Shown one piece after another: positions 8,642 to 18,100 of a stretch of 64,000 nt of DNA. Position numbers and translations under genes: made by a program. Below the pieces are notes generated by a model. The model searched no databases, was not told the origin of the DNA, and was given only the letters and a program-made list of their open reading frames with translations. Each line of letters begins with the position of its first letter. Within the stretch, counting starts at the first letter, position 1. Source of the stretch: Paenilisteria portnoyi (GTDB lineage: Bacteria; Bacillota; Bacilli; Lactobacillales; Listeriaceae); NCBI RefSeq assembly GCF_014322795.1, contig NZ_JAASTT010000008.1:1-64000 (forward strand), in the 5' to 3' direction.

Positions 8642-8846
8642 CGTTATGTACCCCCTTTTTCTATATATAATCTCACTCCTCACCAAGTATACTATAAAAT
8701 GCACAATCTTTCTTAGGAAACTGAATCTATTTATAATAAACCGCTAAGAAACAAGCTACGGGAAACTCCCCTTTTTCTTAATCCACCTAATCAAAATGTA
8801 GTAGGAATCTTTTTTTAGCCATGTCTTTTTTACTATTTTCGAGGTC

Positions 8847-8864
8847 AAGTGAATGTTTTCACAA
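8847..8864. promoter_or_regulatory. Rex-like operator upstream of adhE
   Basis: AAGTGAATGTTTTCACAA is an inverted repeat (GTGAA-N4-TTCAC) and matches the Rex consensus TTGTGAA-N4-TTCACAA apart from its left edge. It lies just before the -35 element. A second, poorer half match (TTGTGAA) at 8884-8890 overlaps the promoter spacer. Rex represses fermentation genes until NADH accumulates, which fits adhE. Confidence 0.65.
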
Positions 8865-8871
8865 GAAACAC

Positions 8872-8900
8872 TAGACAAAGAGTTTGTGAAGTGTTACACT
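8872..8900 (+). promoter_or_regulatory. adhE promoter
   Basis: TAGACA (8872-8877), 17-base spacer, TACACT (8895-8900). The predicted leader before the adhE ATG is about 120 bases long, which is long enough for the two folded elements seen in it. Confidence 0.55.
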
Positions 8901-8931
8901 TACTTTGTAAATAAGAAATCCAAGAAGATGA

Positions 8932-8958
8932 CGGCGAGTCGACCGCCGCAATTTTTTT
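8932..8958 (+). terminator. attenuator-like hairpin in the adhE leader
   Basis: CGGCG and CGCCG (8932-8936, 8944-8948) form a short GC stem, followed after CA and A by seven T. It lies inside the transcribed leader, so it looks like an early terminator that may be relieved under some conditions. Confidence 0.55.
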
Positions 8959-8967
8959 GAAATAACA

Positions 8968-9004
8968 GGGACGCTAAATGTCACTAGAGGACGTTTTTAG
9001 TCCC
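8968..9004 (+). promoter_or_regulatory. second folded element of the adhE leader
   Basis: GGGAC then TAAA on the left pair with TTTA then GTCCC on the right, with a two-base bulge, and the loop can form a further small stem. It ends a few bases before the adhE ribosome site (TTGGAGGG at 9012-9019), so it could influence translation start. Confidence 0.45.
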
Positions 9005-9026
9005 GATACTATTGGAGGGTTCACAA

Positions 9027-11627
9027 ATGGCAATGAAAGAAAAAGCTGTTAATGAAGAATTAGAGGTTCAACAAGTAATTGATACACTAGCAAGTAATGG
9101 ACAAAGCGCACTAAAAGCATTCGCCGATTTCGACCAAGAAAAAGTAGATCATATCGTTCACGCAATGGCTCTAGCGGGTCTTGACCAACATATGCCGCTT
9201 GCTAAACTAGCGATTGAAGAAACTGGTCGCGGAATCTATGAAGATAAATGTATTAAAAATATTTTTGCAACAGAATATATTTGGAATAGCATCAAAGCGG
9301 ACAAAACAGTTGGTATTATCAATGAAGATAAGCAAACTGGTGTCGTTGAAATCGCAGAACCAGTCGGCGTTATTGCTGGGGTCACTCCTGTTACGAACCC
9401 AACATCGACAACACTTTTCAAAGCAATCATTGCCATCAAAACGCGTAACCCAATCATTTTTGCATTCCACCCAAGCGCTCAAAAATGTTCTTCTGAAGCC
9501 GCTCGTGTCGTATATGAAGCAGCAGTTGCAGCCGGTGCTCCAGAACATTGTATTCAATGGGTTGAGAAACCTTCACTAGAAGCGACAAAACAATTGATGA
9601 ACCATAAAGATGTAGCGCTCGTGCTTGCTACAGGTGGTGCAGCAATGGTTAAATCAGCTTACTCTACTGGTAAACCTGCTCTTGGCGTTGGTCCTGGTAA
9701 CGTTCCAGCGTACATCGACAAAACAGCGAAAATCAAACGCGCAGTGAACGACCTAATCCTATCTAAAACTTTCGATCACGGTATGATTTGTGCTTCTGAA
9801 CAAGCTGTCATCGTCGACAAAGAAGTTGCCAAAGCTGTAAAAGACGAAATGGAAGCGAATAAATGCTATTTTGTTAAAGGCGCTGAGTTCAAAAAATTAG
9901 AAAGCTATGTGATCAATCCTGAAACACACGCGTTAAATCCAAATGTAGTAGGTAAATCCCCTGCTTGGATTGCAAACGAAGCTGGATTCAAAGTTCCAGA
10001 AGATACAAAAATGCTCGTAGCTGAAATTAAAGGTGTAGGCGACGATTACCCACTATCTCATGAAAAACTAAGCCCAGTCCTCGCTTTCATTGAAGCAAAA
10101 GACCAAGCACAAGCCTTTGATCGTTGTGAAGAAATGCTTGTATACGGTGGTTTAGGTCACTCAGCAGTTATTCATTCAACAGATCGCGAAGCACAACTAG
10201 CATTCGGTTTACGTATGAAAGCATGTCGTATCATTGTGAACGCACCATCTGCTCAAGGCGGAATCGGCGACCTTTACAATGGCTTCATCCCTTCCCTAAC
10301 ACTAGGTTGCGGATCTTACGGTAAAAACTCTGTATCACAAAACGTTAGCGCAACAAATCTTTTAAATGTGAAACGTATCGCAGAACGGAGAAATAATATG
10401 CAATGGTTCAAACTGCCACCAAAAGTATTCTTTGAAAAATATTCTACACAATATCTGCAAAAAATGCCGAACATCGAACGCGTGTTTATCGTAACTGACC
10501 CAGGAATGGTGCAATTCAAATATGTTGACGTTGTTATCGAACACTTGAAAAAACGTGGAAATGACGTATCGTATCAAGTATTTGCAGACGTAGAACCAGA
10601 TCCATCTGACGTAACCGTTTATAAAGGTGCAGAATTAATGAAAGACTTCAAACCAGATTGCATTATCGCACTCGGTGGTGGTTCCGCAATGGATGCTGCC
10701 AAGGGTATGTGGTTATTCTATGAACACCCAGAAGCTTCATTCTTCGGTTTGAAACAAAAATTCTTAGATATTCGCAAACGTACATTCAAATATCCTAAAC
10801 TTGGTGAAAAAGCGCAATTCGTTGCCATCCCTACTACATCTGGTACAGGATCTGAGGTTACTCCTTTTGCGGTTATTACAGATAAAGAAAACAACATTAA
10901 ATACCCACTTGCAGATTACGAATTAACTCCAGACGTAGCAATTGTTGATGCGCAATATGTTATGACAGTTCCAGCTCACATTACAGCTGATACAGGTATG
11001 GACGTACTAACACATGCGATTGAGTCATACGTATCCGTAATGGCAAGCGATTATACACGCGGATTGTCTCTACGTGCCATCGAAATGGTATTCGAATCAT
11101 TACGCGCTTCCGTTCTTGAAGGTGACGAAGATGCTCGTGAAAAAATGCATAACGCTTCCGCTATGGCTGGTATGGCATTTGCCAACGCTTTCCTAGGAAT
11201 TAATCATAGTCTAGCACACAAAATCGGACCTGAATTCCACATCCCTCATGGTCGTGCGAACGCTATTCTTATGCCACACGTTATTCGTTACAATGCAACA
11301 AAACCCAGAAAACACGCATTGTTCCCAAGATATGAATCTTACCGCGCAGACCAAGATTACGCACAAATTGCTCGCGTACTAGGCCTTCCAGCTTCTACAA
11401 CAGAAGAAGGCGTGAAATCACTAGTTGATGCCATCATCAGCCTTGGTAAAGATTGTGGAATCGACATGAGCTTGAAAGGTCAAAACGTTGACAAGAAAGC
11501 ATTTGACGCAGTGGTTGATACACTTGCTGATCGCGCGTTCATGGATCAATGTACGACTGCTAACCCAGTTCAACCGCTCGTTTCTGAGTTGAAAGAAGTT
11601 TATATGAACGCTTATAAAGGTGTTTAA
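9027..11627 (+). CDS. adhE: bifunctional acetaldehyde-CoA/alcohol dehydrogenase
   Basis: 866 residues, the normal AdhE length, from the ATG at 9027 (TTGGAGGG before it). Residues 1-440 are the CoA-acylating aldehyde dehydrogenase; FDHGMICASEQ near 245 carries the catalytic Cys. Residues 455-866 are the iron-dependent alcohol dehydrogenase with the GGGSAMDAAK cofactor loop and GINHSLAHKIG with metal-binding His. It turns acetyl-CoA to acetaldehyde and ethanol, regenerating two NAD+ in fermentation, and probably forms spirosomes. In L. monocytogenes the same protein is known as the adhesin LAP. The Rex-like site and folded leader suggest redox control. It stands alone with its own terminator. 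Confidence 0.97.
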   Translation: MAMKEKAVNEELEVQQVIDTLASNGQSALKAFADFDQEKVDHIVHAMALAGLDQHMPLAKLAIEETGRGIYEDKCIKNIFATEYIWNSIKADKTVGIINEDKQTGVVEIAEPVGVIAGVTPVTNPTSTTLFKAIIAIKTRNPIIFAFHPSAQKCSSEAARVVYEAAVAAGAPEHCIQWVEKPSLEATKQLMNHKDVALVLATGGAAMVKSAYSTGKPALGVGPGNVPAYIDKTAKIKRAVNDLILSKTFDHGMICASEQAVIVDKEVAKAVKDEMEANKCYFVKGAEFKKLESYVINPETHALNPNVVGKSPAWIANEAGFKVPEDTKMLVAEIKGVGDDYPLSHEKLSPVLAFIEAKDQAQAFDRCEEMLVYGGLGHSAVIHSTDREAQLAFGLRMKACRIIVNAPSAQGGIGDLYNGFIPSLTLGCGSYGKNSVSQNVSATNLLNVKRIAERRNNMQWFKLPPKVFFEKYSTQYLQKMPNIERVFIVTDPGMVQFKYVDVVIEHLKKRGNDVSYQVFADVEPDPSDVTVYKGAELMKDFKPDCIIALGGGSAMDAAKGMWLFYEHPEASFFGLKQKFLDIRKRTFKYPKLGEKAQFVAIPTTSGTGSEVTPFAVITDKENNIKYPLADYELTPDVAIVDAQYVMTVPAHITADTGMDVLTHAIESYVSVMASDYTRGLSLRAIEMVFESLRASVLEGDEDAREKMHNASAMAGMAFANAFLGINHSLAHKIGPEFHIPHGRANAILMPHVIRYNATKPRKHALFPRYESYRADQDYAQIARVLGLPASTTEEGVKSLVDAIISLGKDCGIDMSLKGQNVDKKAFDAVVDTLADRAFMDQCTTANPVQPLVSELKEVYMNAYKGV

Positions 11628-11640
11628 AATATAATACTTG

Positions 11641-11676
11641 AAAATAACAGCCCTTCCCTCGGGCTGTTATTTTTTA
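11641..11676 (+). terminator. adhE terminator
   Basis: AAAATAACAGCCC and GGGCTGTTATTTT form a 13-bp stem with a 7-base loop, followed by T. A strong intrinsic terminator, active from the left. Confidence 0.92.
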
Positions 11677-11728
11677 TCGCCTCACATTAGTTCACATAAT
11701 AATATTATTGTCATCTATATTTTTTTCA

Positions 11729-11757
11729 TTGCGAAAAGAAATTGTTTCATTTATACT
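11729..11757 (+). promoter_or_regulatory. promoter of the methyltransferase gene
   Basis: TTGCGA (11729-11734), 17-base spacer, TATACT (11752-11757), about 37 bases before the ATG at 11794. Confidence 0.6.
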
Positions 11758-11793
11758 ATTAGCTTATCATATAGCAGAGGATGCGATTAAATA

Positions 11794-12390
11794 ATGGAAG
11801 AAAACGTTTTCGAAAAAATGGCCAGAAAATATGATAGTTCTGAGCGGATAGAACTTGCCAATATTATTGCGACAAAAATAAGCGAAGAACTGACGCAAGC
11901 AAAAGACAAAACCCTGATTGATTATGGTAGCGGCACTGGTTTGGTGGGCTTGCAATTGGCCGATCATGTTAAAAATACTATTCTGATAGACTCTTCCAAT
12001 AGTATGGTTGAGATAATTAACGAAAAAGTAACAGAAAACAACATCCCAAACGTCCAGACTACCGTCGCTGATCTTACTAAAGACACAATTGATGTAAAAG
12101 CCGATATTATAATCGTTTCGCTTGTTCTCTTGCATATTCCGGACACAAAATTGATTCTAGAAAAACTCTATGCCACACTCCATGCTGGCGGCCAGTTAAT
12201 TATTGTTGATTTCGATAAGAACCCAGCTATCAGCCATCCAAAAGTTCACAACGGTTTCATTGCTAGCGAACTAGAAACTCTCCTCATTGATGCAGGATTC
12301 CAATCGGTTAGTATTCAGCTATTTCATCACGGTGAAAAACTATTTATGAAGCAAGATGCAACTTTATTTATAGCTGTTAGTCAAAAATAA
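11794..12390 (+). CDS. class I SAM-dependent methyltransferase
   Basis: 198 residues. The SAM-binding motif DYGSGTGLVGLQLADH (from about 43) is followed by an acidic post-II residue (LIDSSNSMV) and motif IV DIIIVSLVLLHI. It is a small-molecule type methyltransferase without extra domains. The substrate cannot be told. The ribosome site (AGAGGA) is weak and far from the ATG. It has its own promoter and no close neighbours on this strand except the VOC gene 98 bases on, which has its own ribosome site. Confidence 0.85.
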   Translation: MEENVFEKMARKYDSSERIELANIIATKISEELTQAKDKTLIDYGSGTGLVGLQLADHVKNTILIDSSNSMVEIINEKVTENNIPNVQTTVADLTKDTIDVKADIIIVSLVLLHIPDTKLILEKLYATLHAGGQLIIVDFDKNPAISHPKVHNGFIASELETLLIDAGFQSVSIQLFHHGEKLFMKQDATLFIAVSQK

Positions 12391-12488
12391 AATACGAAAA
12401 ATGCATTTAGTAGATTTCTACTATGTTTTACCTTATACTACTCATATCACCGTAGCGTGATAAAAATATTCTTTCAGGAGGAATTTTT

Positions 12489-12902
12489 ATGCCGAATACG
12501 ATACCCTATTTACAGTTCAATGGTAATACGAGAGAAGCGTTAGATTTTTATGCCAAAGCTTTCGGTGCCACACCAAAAATGGTACAAACCTACAGCGAGA
12601 TGGGTGATTCACGCGGAGACCAAGCGCTTGCTAAACGTATCGTACATGCACGCCTGGAAAAAGATAATATCGAGCTACTTTATTTCTCAGATTCCTATGT
12701 AGATGAGCCTCTAGTAATAGGAAACACACATTCCATTGCCTTCATGTTTGACGATGAAGCTGCATTAAAAACCACGTACGACATACTAAAGAATGGCGGG
12801 CAAGTATCCATCGAACTACAAGAAATGCCTTGGGGTGGCGTTTATGCAAAAGTAACAGATAAATTAGGCATTGAATGGCAACTTAACTGGCAAAAAAGCT
12901 AA
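12489..12902 (+). CDS. VOC-fold protein, PhnB-like
   Basis: 137 residues with the PhnB-like glyoxalase/bleomycin-resistance fold: MPNTIPYLQFNG at the start, then FYAKAFGA, and the C-terminal MPWGGVYAKVTDKLGIEWQL. These small dimeric proteins include metalloenzymes and binding proteins; which one this is cannot be read off. A strong ribosome site (CAGGAGG) precedes the ATG at 12489. Followed at once by a large bidirectional terminator. Confidence 0.85.
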   Translation: MPNTIPYLQFNGNTREALDFYAKAFGATPKMVQTYSEMGDSRGDQALAKRIVHARLEKDNIELLYFSDSYVDEPLVIGNTHSIAFMFDDEAALKTTYDILKNGGQVSIELQEMPWGGVYAKVTDKLGIEWQLNWQKS

Positions 12903-12906
12903 ATCA

Positions 12907-12955
12907 AAAGGCGTAAGTAGTCCTGGAATTCCAGGTTTACTTACGCCCTTTTGGA
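12907..12955. terminator. bidirectional terminator, VOC gene / tag
   Basis: Outer stem AAAAGGCGTAAGTA / TACTTACGCCCTTTT encloses a perfect palindrome CCTGGAATTCCAGG. T-rich on both strands, between converging genes. Confidence 0.85.
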
Positions 12956-12964
12956 TTCGTGTAC

Positions 12965-13534
12965 TCAGTTACGATTCTCTGTATGATACGGGCAGGTGAT
13001 AACATGATCATCTATCATCCCAATTGCCTGTAAGTATGAATATATAATAACTGGTCCAACGAAAATAAAACCACGCTTCTTCAAATCCTTGCTAATCCGC
13101 TCAGACAAGTCATTTTTTGCGGGCATTTGAGACATATCCGTCCAATGATTTATAATCGGCTTTCCGTCTGAATATCCCCAAATATAATTGGCAAAAGAAC
13201 CAAATTCAGCTTGCACTTTCAGAAAAGCGATGGCATTTTTGCGGACGCCACCAATTTTAAGTTTATTTTTGACGATTGCTGCTGTTTCACGTATGTGCTC
13301 TAATTCCTCATCTGTCATCTGCGCGCATTTATCTGGGTCAAATTGATGAAAGGCTTCTTTATACGCTGGTCGTTTAGTCAAAATTAAGCGCCATGAGAGA
13401 CCGGCTTGTGCGCCTTCTAAATTCAGCATTTCAAATAAATACTGCTCATCGTGACTCGGAACACCCCATTCCTTATCATGATACACTTGCTCAACCGTAT
13501 CGTTCATTGCCCAACCACATCGTTCTTGCTGCAT
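12965..13534 (-). CDS. tag: DNA-3-methyladenine glycosylase I
   Basis: 189 residues, full length. The N-terminal RCGWAMND with YHDKEWGVP and the C-terminal zinc-ligand region (CPYH, with the early Cys) are typical of Tag. It removes 3-methyladenine from alkylated DNA to start base excision repair. The core FEMLNLEGAQAGLSWRLILT matches the family. The ATG at 13534 follows GAAGGATG. It lies 18 bases behind the aldo-keto reductase gene on the same strand, so both are probably one transcript. Confidence 0.95.
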   Translation of the reverse strand: MQQERCGWAMNDTVEQVYHDKEWGVPSHDEQYLFEMLNLEGAQAGLSWRLILTKRPAYKEAFHQFDPDKCAQMTDEELEHIRETAAIVKNKLKIGGVRKNAIAFLKVQAEFGSFANYIWGYSDGKPIINHWTDMSQMPAKNDLSERISKDLKKRGFIFVGPVIIYSYLQAIGMIDDHVITCPYHTENRN

Positions 13535-13552
13535 ATGACATCCTTCTTCCTA

Positions 13553-14485
13553 TTATTTAAATAAAGCTCGGACTTGTGCCACTTCTTCTGAGGTCAAGTC
13601 TGCCTGTAATGTCTTCCTATTAGCTAGTACTTGCTCAGGATTCTTTGCCCCTGGAATGACAACATCGATGCCATCAATACCAAGCGTTGTCGCTAAGACA
13701 ATATTCGCGATGGAGACGCCGTGTTTATTAGCTAATTCTTGAAGGTTATTCACTTTCGCTATGTTGTCAAGGTAGGCTTGTCCTTGGAAATGCGGTCGAT
13801 CTTTACGGAAATCTTGAGGCGGATTATCGGCTGTGAACTTCCCTGTTAATAAACCACTTGCGAGCGGTGTGTACGGTATGAAAGAAATTCCTTGTTCAAG
13901 GCAGTAAGGAATCATGTCCTCCTCTAACTCAGGATAAACGAGCGAATATTTGTCTTGCACGACATCCACATAGCCGTCTTTATTCGCTACTTTCAAAGCA
14001 TCCATGCTAAAATTAGATACGCCAATTGCACGAATTTTCCCAGCTTCTTTTAGACGTTGTAATGCACCCATCGCCTCATCTGGCGGTGTCACACCATCAG
14101 GAAAATGGATATAGAATAAATCGATGTAGTCTGTTTGTAGACGCTTCAACGCAATGTCTACAGAATCTGTTAAGAACGCTGGTGAATTATCTAATTTAAT
14201 CCCACTATCCGTCACGATATGTGCGGCTTTTGTTGCTAAAACCACATCCAAACGACGACCAGTCTCCGATAAAATCTCGCCAATCAGCTCTTCTGAGCGG
14301 CCTAAACCATACATAAATGCACTATCAAAAAAATCAACACCCGCGCCAAGTGCCGCCCGCAGCGTTTCACGGCTTACTTCTTCATCAATATTTTGAAATA
14401 GATTATGTGCGCCAATCGTATTCGCTCCAAAACCAATCGGTGTGACCCGAAGCTCCGTGCTACCAATCTCTATACGTTTCTCCAT
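13553..14485 (-). CDS. aldo/keto reductase
   Basis: 310 residues, (beta/alpha)8 barrel. The catalytic tetrad is visible: Asp in GVDFFDSAFMYG, its Tyr, Lys in LATKAAHI and His in FYIHFPD. C-terminal loop VVIPGAKNPEQVLANRK binds NADPH. Such enzymes reduce carbonyl compounds; substrate not predictable. The ATG at 14485 has AGGGAGG before it. First gene of the pair with tag. No odd features. Confidence 0.92.
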   Translation of the reverse strand: MEKRIEIGSTELRVTPIGFGANTIGAHNLFQNIDEEVSRETLRAALGAGVDFFDSAFMYGLGRSEELIGEILSETGRRLDVVLATKAAHIVTDSGIKLDNSPAFLTDSVDIALKRLQTDYIDLFYIHFPDGVTPPDEAMGALQRLKEAGKIRAIGVSNFSMDALKVANKDGYVDVVQDKYSLVYPELEEDMIPYCLEQGISFIPYTPLASGLLTGKFTADNPPQDFRKDRPHFQGQAYLDNIAKVNNLQELANKHGVSIANIVLATTLGIDGIDVVIPGAKNPEQVLANRKTLQADLTSEEVAQVRALFK

Positions 14486-14530
14486 CTTCCAAAAACCTCC
14501 CTGATTTGTCGCTATACCTCATGATAACAT

Positions 14531-14570
14531 AAAAAAACATCGAACGCACGTTCTAGCTCGATGTTTTTTC
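14531..14570 (-). terminator. acnA terminator
   Basis: AAAAAACATCGA pairs with TCGATGTTTTTT across a 14-base loop, eight bases after the acnA stop on the minus strand. Confidence 0.88.
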
Positions 14571-14577
14571 ATTTCTT

Positions 14578-17286
14578 TTATTTCTTCAATTTTCCACGTA
14601 AAACCATTGGTAAAATACCGCCATGACGGTAATAATCAATTTCTACATCTGAGTCAAAGCGAACGAGCGCCTCAAATGTTTTGTGTGTGCCATCTTCTGC
14701 GACTGCTGTGACTGTCACAAAATCTCGCAGGGCAACTGTTTCATCAATCGCTACACTAATCGTTTCCCGACCAGTCAAGCCCAGTGAATCCGCGCTTTCG
14801 CCGTCTTTAAATTGCAATGGCAAGACTCCCATCATCGCTAGGTTTGAGCGGTGAATCCGTTCATAACTTTTCGCAATGACTGTTTTAATGCCGAGTAAAT
14901 TCGTTCCTTTTGCAGCCCAGTCACGAGAAGATCCCATTCCGTAGTCATCGCCCGTCAAAACAACAAGTCCTGTTCCGGTTTCTTGATATTTCATCGATGC
15001 GTCATAGATAGGCATGATTTCTTCCGTTGGCCAGTATGTTGTATAACCGCCTTCTGTGCCTGGTGCTACTTGATTTCTAATGCGGATATTGGCGAAGGTT
15101 CCGCGCATCATCACGTCATGATGGCCACGACGCGAGCCGTAGGAGTTGAAATCGCGAATCGCTACACCATGCGCTTGCAAGTACTTCCCGGCCGGTGTAT
15201 CTTTTCCAATCGCTCCAGCTGGTGAAATATGGTCCGTTGTAACTGAATCTCCGAACTTACCGATGACACGAAGTCCGTGAAGGGCTTCTACGGTGCCCGG
15301 TTCTGGCGATAAGTTCTCGAAAAATGGCGGGTTCGCAATATAAGTTGAATCTGTATCCCAATCGTAAAGTGCTTGTTCCGACGTCGCAATCGCATTCCAT
15401 TCCTCATTTTGACTAAAAACATTGGCATATTCTTCGCGGAATAGCTCTGGCGTTACCGTTCTTTCCACGAGCGCCTTCACCTCTTCTTGCGCTGGCCAAA
15501 TGTCGCTTAAGAAGACATCCTGACCGTGTTCTCCTTTTCCGATTGGTTCGTTTAGCATATCGATGTTCGTCGTTCCAGCGAGCGCGTATGCAACGACAAG
15601 CGGTGGTGAAGCTAAGAAGTTTGCTTTTACTAGAGCATGAATCCGTCCTTCAAAATTTCGATTTCCACTAAGCACAGCGGATACCAGCAAATCATTGTCT
15701 ACAATCGCTTGTTCAATCTCGTCTTTTAGCGGTCCGGAGTTACCAATACATGTTGTACAGCCGTAACCAACAAGGTCAAATCCTAACTTCTCAAGGAATG
15801 GCAGTAATCCTGCATCTTCCAAATACCCCGTCACGACCTTCGAACCAGGTGCGAGCGATGTTTTCACGAATTTAGGCACTTCAAGACCTAATTCCACCGC
15901 TTTTTTCGCGAGCAGGCCAGCGCTTAACATCACGTATGGATTCGATGTATTCGTACAACTTGTAATTGCTGCAATCGCGACTGAACCCGTCTTCATTGTC
16001 GATTGATCGCCATTTCCAAACGTCACTTTCGCTTCTTTATGCAAATCTTTTTTCGACAAACCAAATCCTTGGTTGCCGTTTGGCGCGCTAATCGAGGCTT
16101 GGAAACTTTCTTTCATTTTCGATAACGGAATCAAGTCTTGTGGACGTTTTGGCCCTGCTAAGTTCGGTTCAATCAAGCTTAAATCGAGTTCTACGACGGA
16201 CGTATAATTCGGTTCTACATTTTCTGGTGTGAAAAATAGCTCGTTATTTTGCAAATATTCCTTCACAAGCGCGACTTGTTTTTCTTCACGTCCTGTTAAA
16301 CGCATGTACGTCAATGATTCCTCATCTACTGGGAAAAAGCCGCATGTCGCGCCGTATTCTGGTGCCATGTTCGCAATCGTCGCTCGGTCAGCGAGTGGTA
16401 ATGTTGCCACGCCTTTACCGAAGAACTCGACGAACTTGCCGACAACTTTCTTTTCACGGAGTACTTGTGTTACTTTTAAAGCTAAATCGGTTGCTGTTGC
16501 GCCGTTTGGTAAGGCATTGATTAATTTAACGCCGATAACTTCCGGGATTGGGAAATACGATGGTTGGCCAAGCATTCCTGCCTCCGCCTCGATTCCGCCA
16601 ACACCCCAGCCGAGTACGCCGATTCCATTGATCATCGTTGTATGCGAGTCGGTTCCGACCAAGCTGTCTGGAAACGCTGTATATTCATTCTCAGCCACTT
16701 GATTTGCGATTACAACGCTTGCCAAATACTCCAAATTTACTTGGTGGACGATTCCTGTTGCTGGTGGTACGGCGCGATAATTATCAAACGATTTCTGCGC
16801 CCAGTTTAAGAATTGGTAACGCTCCATATTACGCTCAAACTCGAGCTTCATGTTGACTTCTAGTGCTTCTGGATTCGCGTAACTATCTACTTGCACCGAG
16901 TGATCGACAACAAGATCGACAGGAATTTCAGGATTAATGTCTTCTGGATTCCCGCCCAAATCTGCCATCGCTTTACGTAGTGACGCCAAGTCAACAACTG
17001 CTGGTACACCCGTGAAATCTTGTAAAATAACACGCGCTGGTTTGAACGGAACTTCTCCGTCATTCTTTTTCGTCGCATCCCAGTGCGCTAAATCTTCAAT
17101 ATGTTTATCCGTGATGATCCGTCCATCCGCTTGACGCAATACCGATTCAAGTAGTACGCGGATCGAGTAAGGCAGTTTTTTAATGGATGTTTGACCATCC
17201 GCCTCAAGCGTTTTTAATTGATAATAATGATACGTGTCGTCGCCAATTTGAAACGACTGCTTTGCTTTCTCATTCCAATTTTTCAT
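14578..17286 (-). CDS. acnA: aconitate hydratase A
   Basis: 902 residues, the AcnA/IRP-type length. It interconverts citrate and isocitrate with a 4Fe-4S cluster. Cluster ligands lie in SCTNTSNP (about residue 435) and [13 protein letters not shown] (about 500); the C-terminal swivel domain shows [11 protein letters not shown] with active-site Ser and Arg. GGGAGG precedes the ATG at 17286. The gene is called citB in Bacillus and Listeria. Its upstream region carries a promoter with CcpC-type sites, so repression that is relieved by citrate is likely. It is a single-gene unit with its own terminator. Confidence 0.97.
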   Translation of the reverse strand: MKNWNEKAKQSFQIGDDTYHYYQLKTLEADGQTSIKKLPYSIRVLLESVLRQADGRIITDKHIEDLAHWDATKKNDGEVPFKPARVILQDFTGVPAVVDLASLRKAMADLGGNPEDINPEIPVDLVVDHSVQVDSYANPEALEVNMKLEFERNMERYQFLNWAQKSFDNYRAVPPATGIVHQVNLEYLASVVIANQVAENEYTAFPDSLVGTDSHTTMINGIGVLGWGVGGIEAEAGMLGQPSYFPIPEVIGVKLINALPNGATATDLALKVTQVLREKKVVGKFVEFFGKGVATLPLADRATIANMAPEYGATCGFFPVDEESLTYMRLTGREEKQVALVKEYLQNNELFFTPENVEPNYTSVVELDLSLIEPNLAGPKRPQDLIPLSKMKESFQASISAPNGNQGFGLSKKDLHKEAKVTFGNGDQSTMKTGSVAIAAITSCTNTSNPYVMLSAGLLAKKAVELGLEVPKFVKTSLAPGSKVVTGYLEDAGLLPFLEKLGFDLVGYGCTTCIGNSGPLKDEIEQAIVDNDLLVSAVLSGNRNFEGRIHALVKANFLASPPLVVAYALAGTTNIDMLNEPIGKGEHGQDVFLSDIWPAQEEVKALVERTVTPELFREEYANVFSQNEEWNAIATSEQALYDWDTDSTYIANPPFFENLSPEPGTVEALHGLRVIGKFGDSVTTDHISPAGAIGKDTPAGKYLQAHGVAIRDFNSYGSRRGHHDVMMRGTFANIRIRNQVAPGTEGGYTTYWPTEEIMPIYDASMKYQETGTGLVVLTGDDYGMGSSRDWAAKGTNLLGIKTVIAKSYERIHRSNLAMMGVLPLQFKDGESADSLGLTGRETISVAIDETVALRDFVTVTAVAEDGTHKTFEALVRFDSDVEIDYYRHGGILPMVLRGKLKK

Positions 17287-17343
17287 AAGTTTTTGCCTCC
17301 CATTGTGATACCCTTCGCTCTCGTTGCAATCTTCTACTCTTCT

Positions 17344-17410
17344 ATTGTACGAAAAAAAGCATGATAAGTAAACTAAGATAAATCGATACTTTTCAATAAG
17401 TAAAAATTAT
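17344..17410 (-). promoter_or_regulatory. acnA promoter with CcpC-type dyad and half-site
   Basis: Minus strand: TTTACT, 17-base spacer, TACAAT (17344-17349), start near 17337. ATAA-N7-TTAT at 17396-17410 is centred about 66 bases upstream, and a half site (GATAAG, 17363-17368) is near -28. CcpC at the B. subtilis citB promoter is known to use a dyad near -66 and a half-site near -27, so the match in layout is close. Confidence 0.75.
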
Positions 17411-17424
17411 CAGCGAGGCCACCT

Positions 17425-17460
17425 CAAAAAAGCCGGACATAATCGCCCGACTTCTTCTCA
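17425..17460 (-). terminator. terminator after the lytic transglycosylase gene
   Basis: AGTCGGGC pairs with GTCCGGCT (two G-U pairs) on the minus strand, followed by six T, directly at the stop codon. Confidence 0.75.
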
Positions 17461-18099
17461 CTTCGAAGCTATATCTTTGTTCCACGCTTTCTTAAACTGA
17501 TCGCGGTAGAACATAATATCTCGCACATAAATATCGCTATGATTATACTTAAAAACAGCTTGCTTCTCTTTGCCAACTTTTGCACCATTGTCTGCTAAAA
17601 AGTTAGCGGTAGAGAAAACGGCATCCTCCAAATTCCATGGATCTGCTTTACCATCGTGATTCGCGTCCACGCCGTAACCGCCATACGCCTTAATCACGCT
17701 CGGGTCCACCAAATCATCGTCCGAAAAATCGCCGACGCCACCCGTTGCTGGACAACCTTCTGCACTCCATCCCACAAACGTACATGGCATAAATTGCATT
17801 GGGCCAATCGCACCAACTCCTGAAATCATCGGCTCTACCGTTGAAAACTTAGTCTCCACGCGATGCACAGCGGCAAGTAAGAACCAGTCAATGCCATATT
17901 CTTTCGCCGCCGCTTGATAAATCGAAACAAATTGTTCAGGAATATCCTGCGTGTAAGGTTTTGGCTTCTCCTCTGCCCGAAATTGCATCAAGACAACGAG
18001 CGCCAAACCTAACACGAATACTGCTAAAATCGCCAAAAACATGCTGCGTCTCTGTTTGACTTTACGTAGTTGCGCCTTTGTCGGCTTTTTCTTCGCCAA
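17458..18099 (-). CDS. membrane-anchored lytic transglycosylase (SLT family)
   Basis: 213 residues from a TTG at 18099, one base after the stop of the YflT-like gene, so translation is probably coupled. A very basic cytoplasmic start (MAKKKPTKAQLRKVKQRR), one membrane span (19-41), then an external SLT domain: catalytic Glu in HRVETKFST, then GAIGPMQFMP and ADPWNLEDAVFSTANFL. It should cleave peptidoglycan glycan strands with 1,6-anhydro ends. It is the end of the sbcD-sbcC-GNAT-helicase run. Confidence 0.9.
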   Translation of the reverse strand: MAKKKPTKAQLRKVKQRRSMFLAILAVFVLGLALVVLMQFRAEEKPKPYTQDIPEQFVSIYQAAAKEYGIDWFLLAAVHRVETKFSTVEPMISGVGAIGPMQFMPCTFVGWSAEGCPATGGVGDFSDDDLVDPSVIKAYGGYGVDANHDGKADPWNLEDAVFSTANFLADNGAKVGKEKQAVFKYNHSDIYVRDIMFYRDQFKKAWNKDIASK

Positions 18100-18100
18100 T

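Larger units (their letters stand above)
8642..9026. other. divergent control region, multicopper oxidase / adhE
   Basis: About 385 bases. Leftward: the ribosome site of the oxidase (near 8650) and a TATACT -10-like element (8686-8691) without a clear -35. Rightward: a Rex-like operator, a promoter, a terminator-like leader hairpin and a second folded element, listed separately. Positions 8710-8840 show nothing recognisable. Confidence 0.6.

Noticed and set aside
11803..11817. GAAAACGTTTTCG palindrome at the start of the methyltransferase gene, cre-like
   Set aside because: Lacks the TG start and the spacing of CcpA sites and lies inside coding sequence; probably chance.
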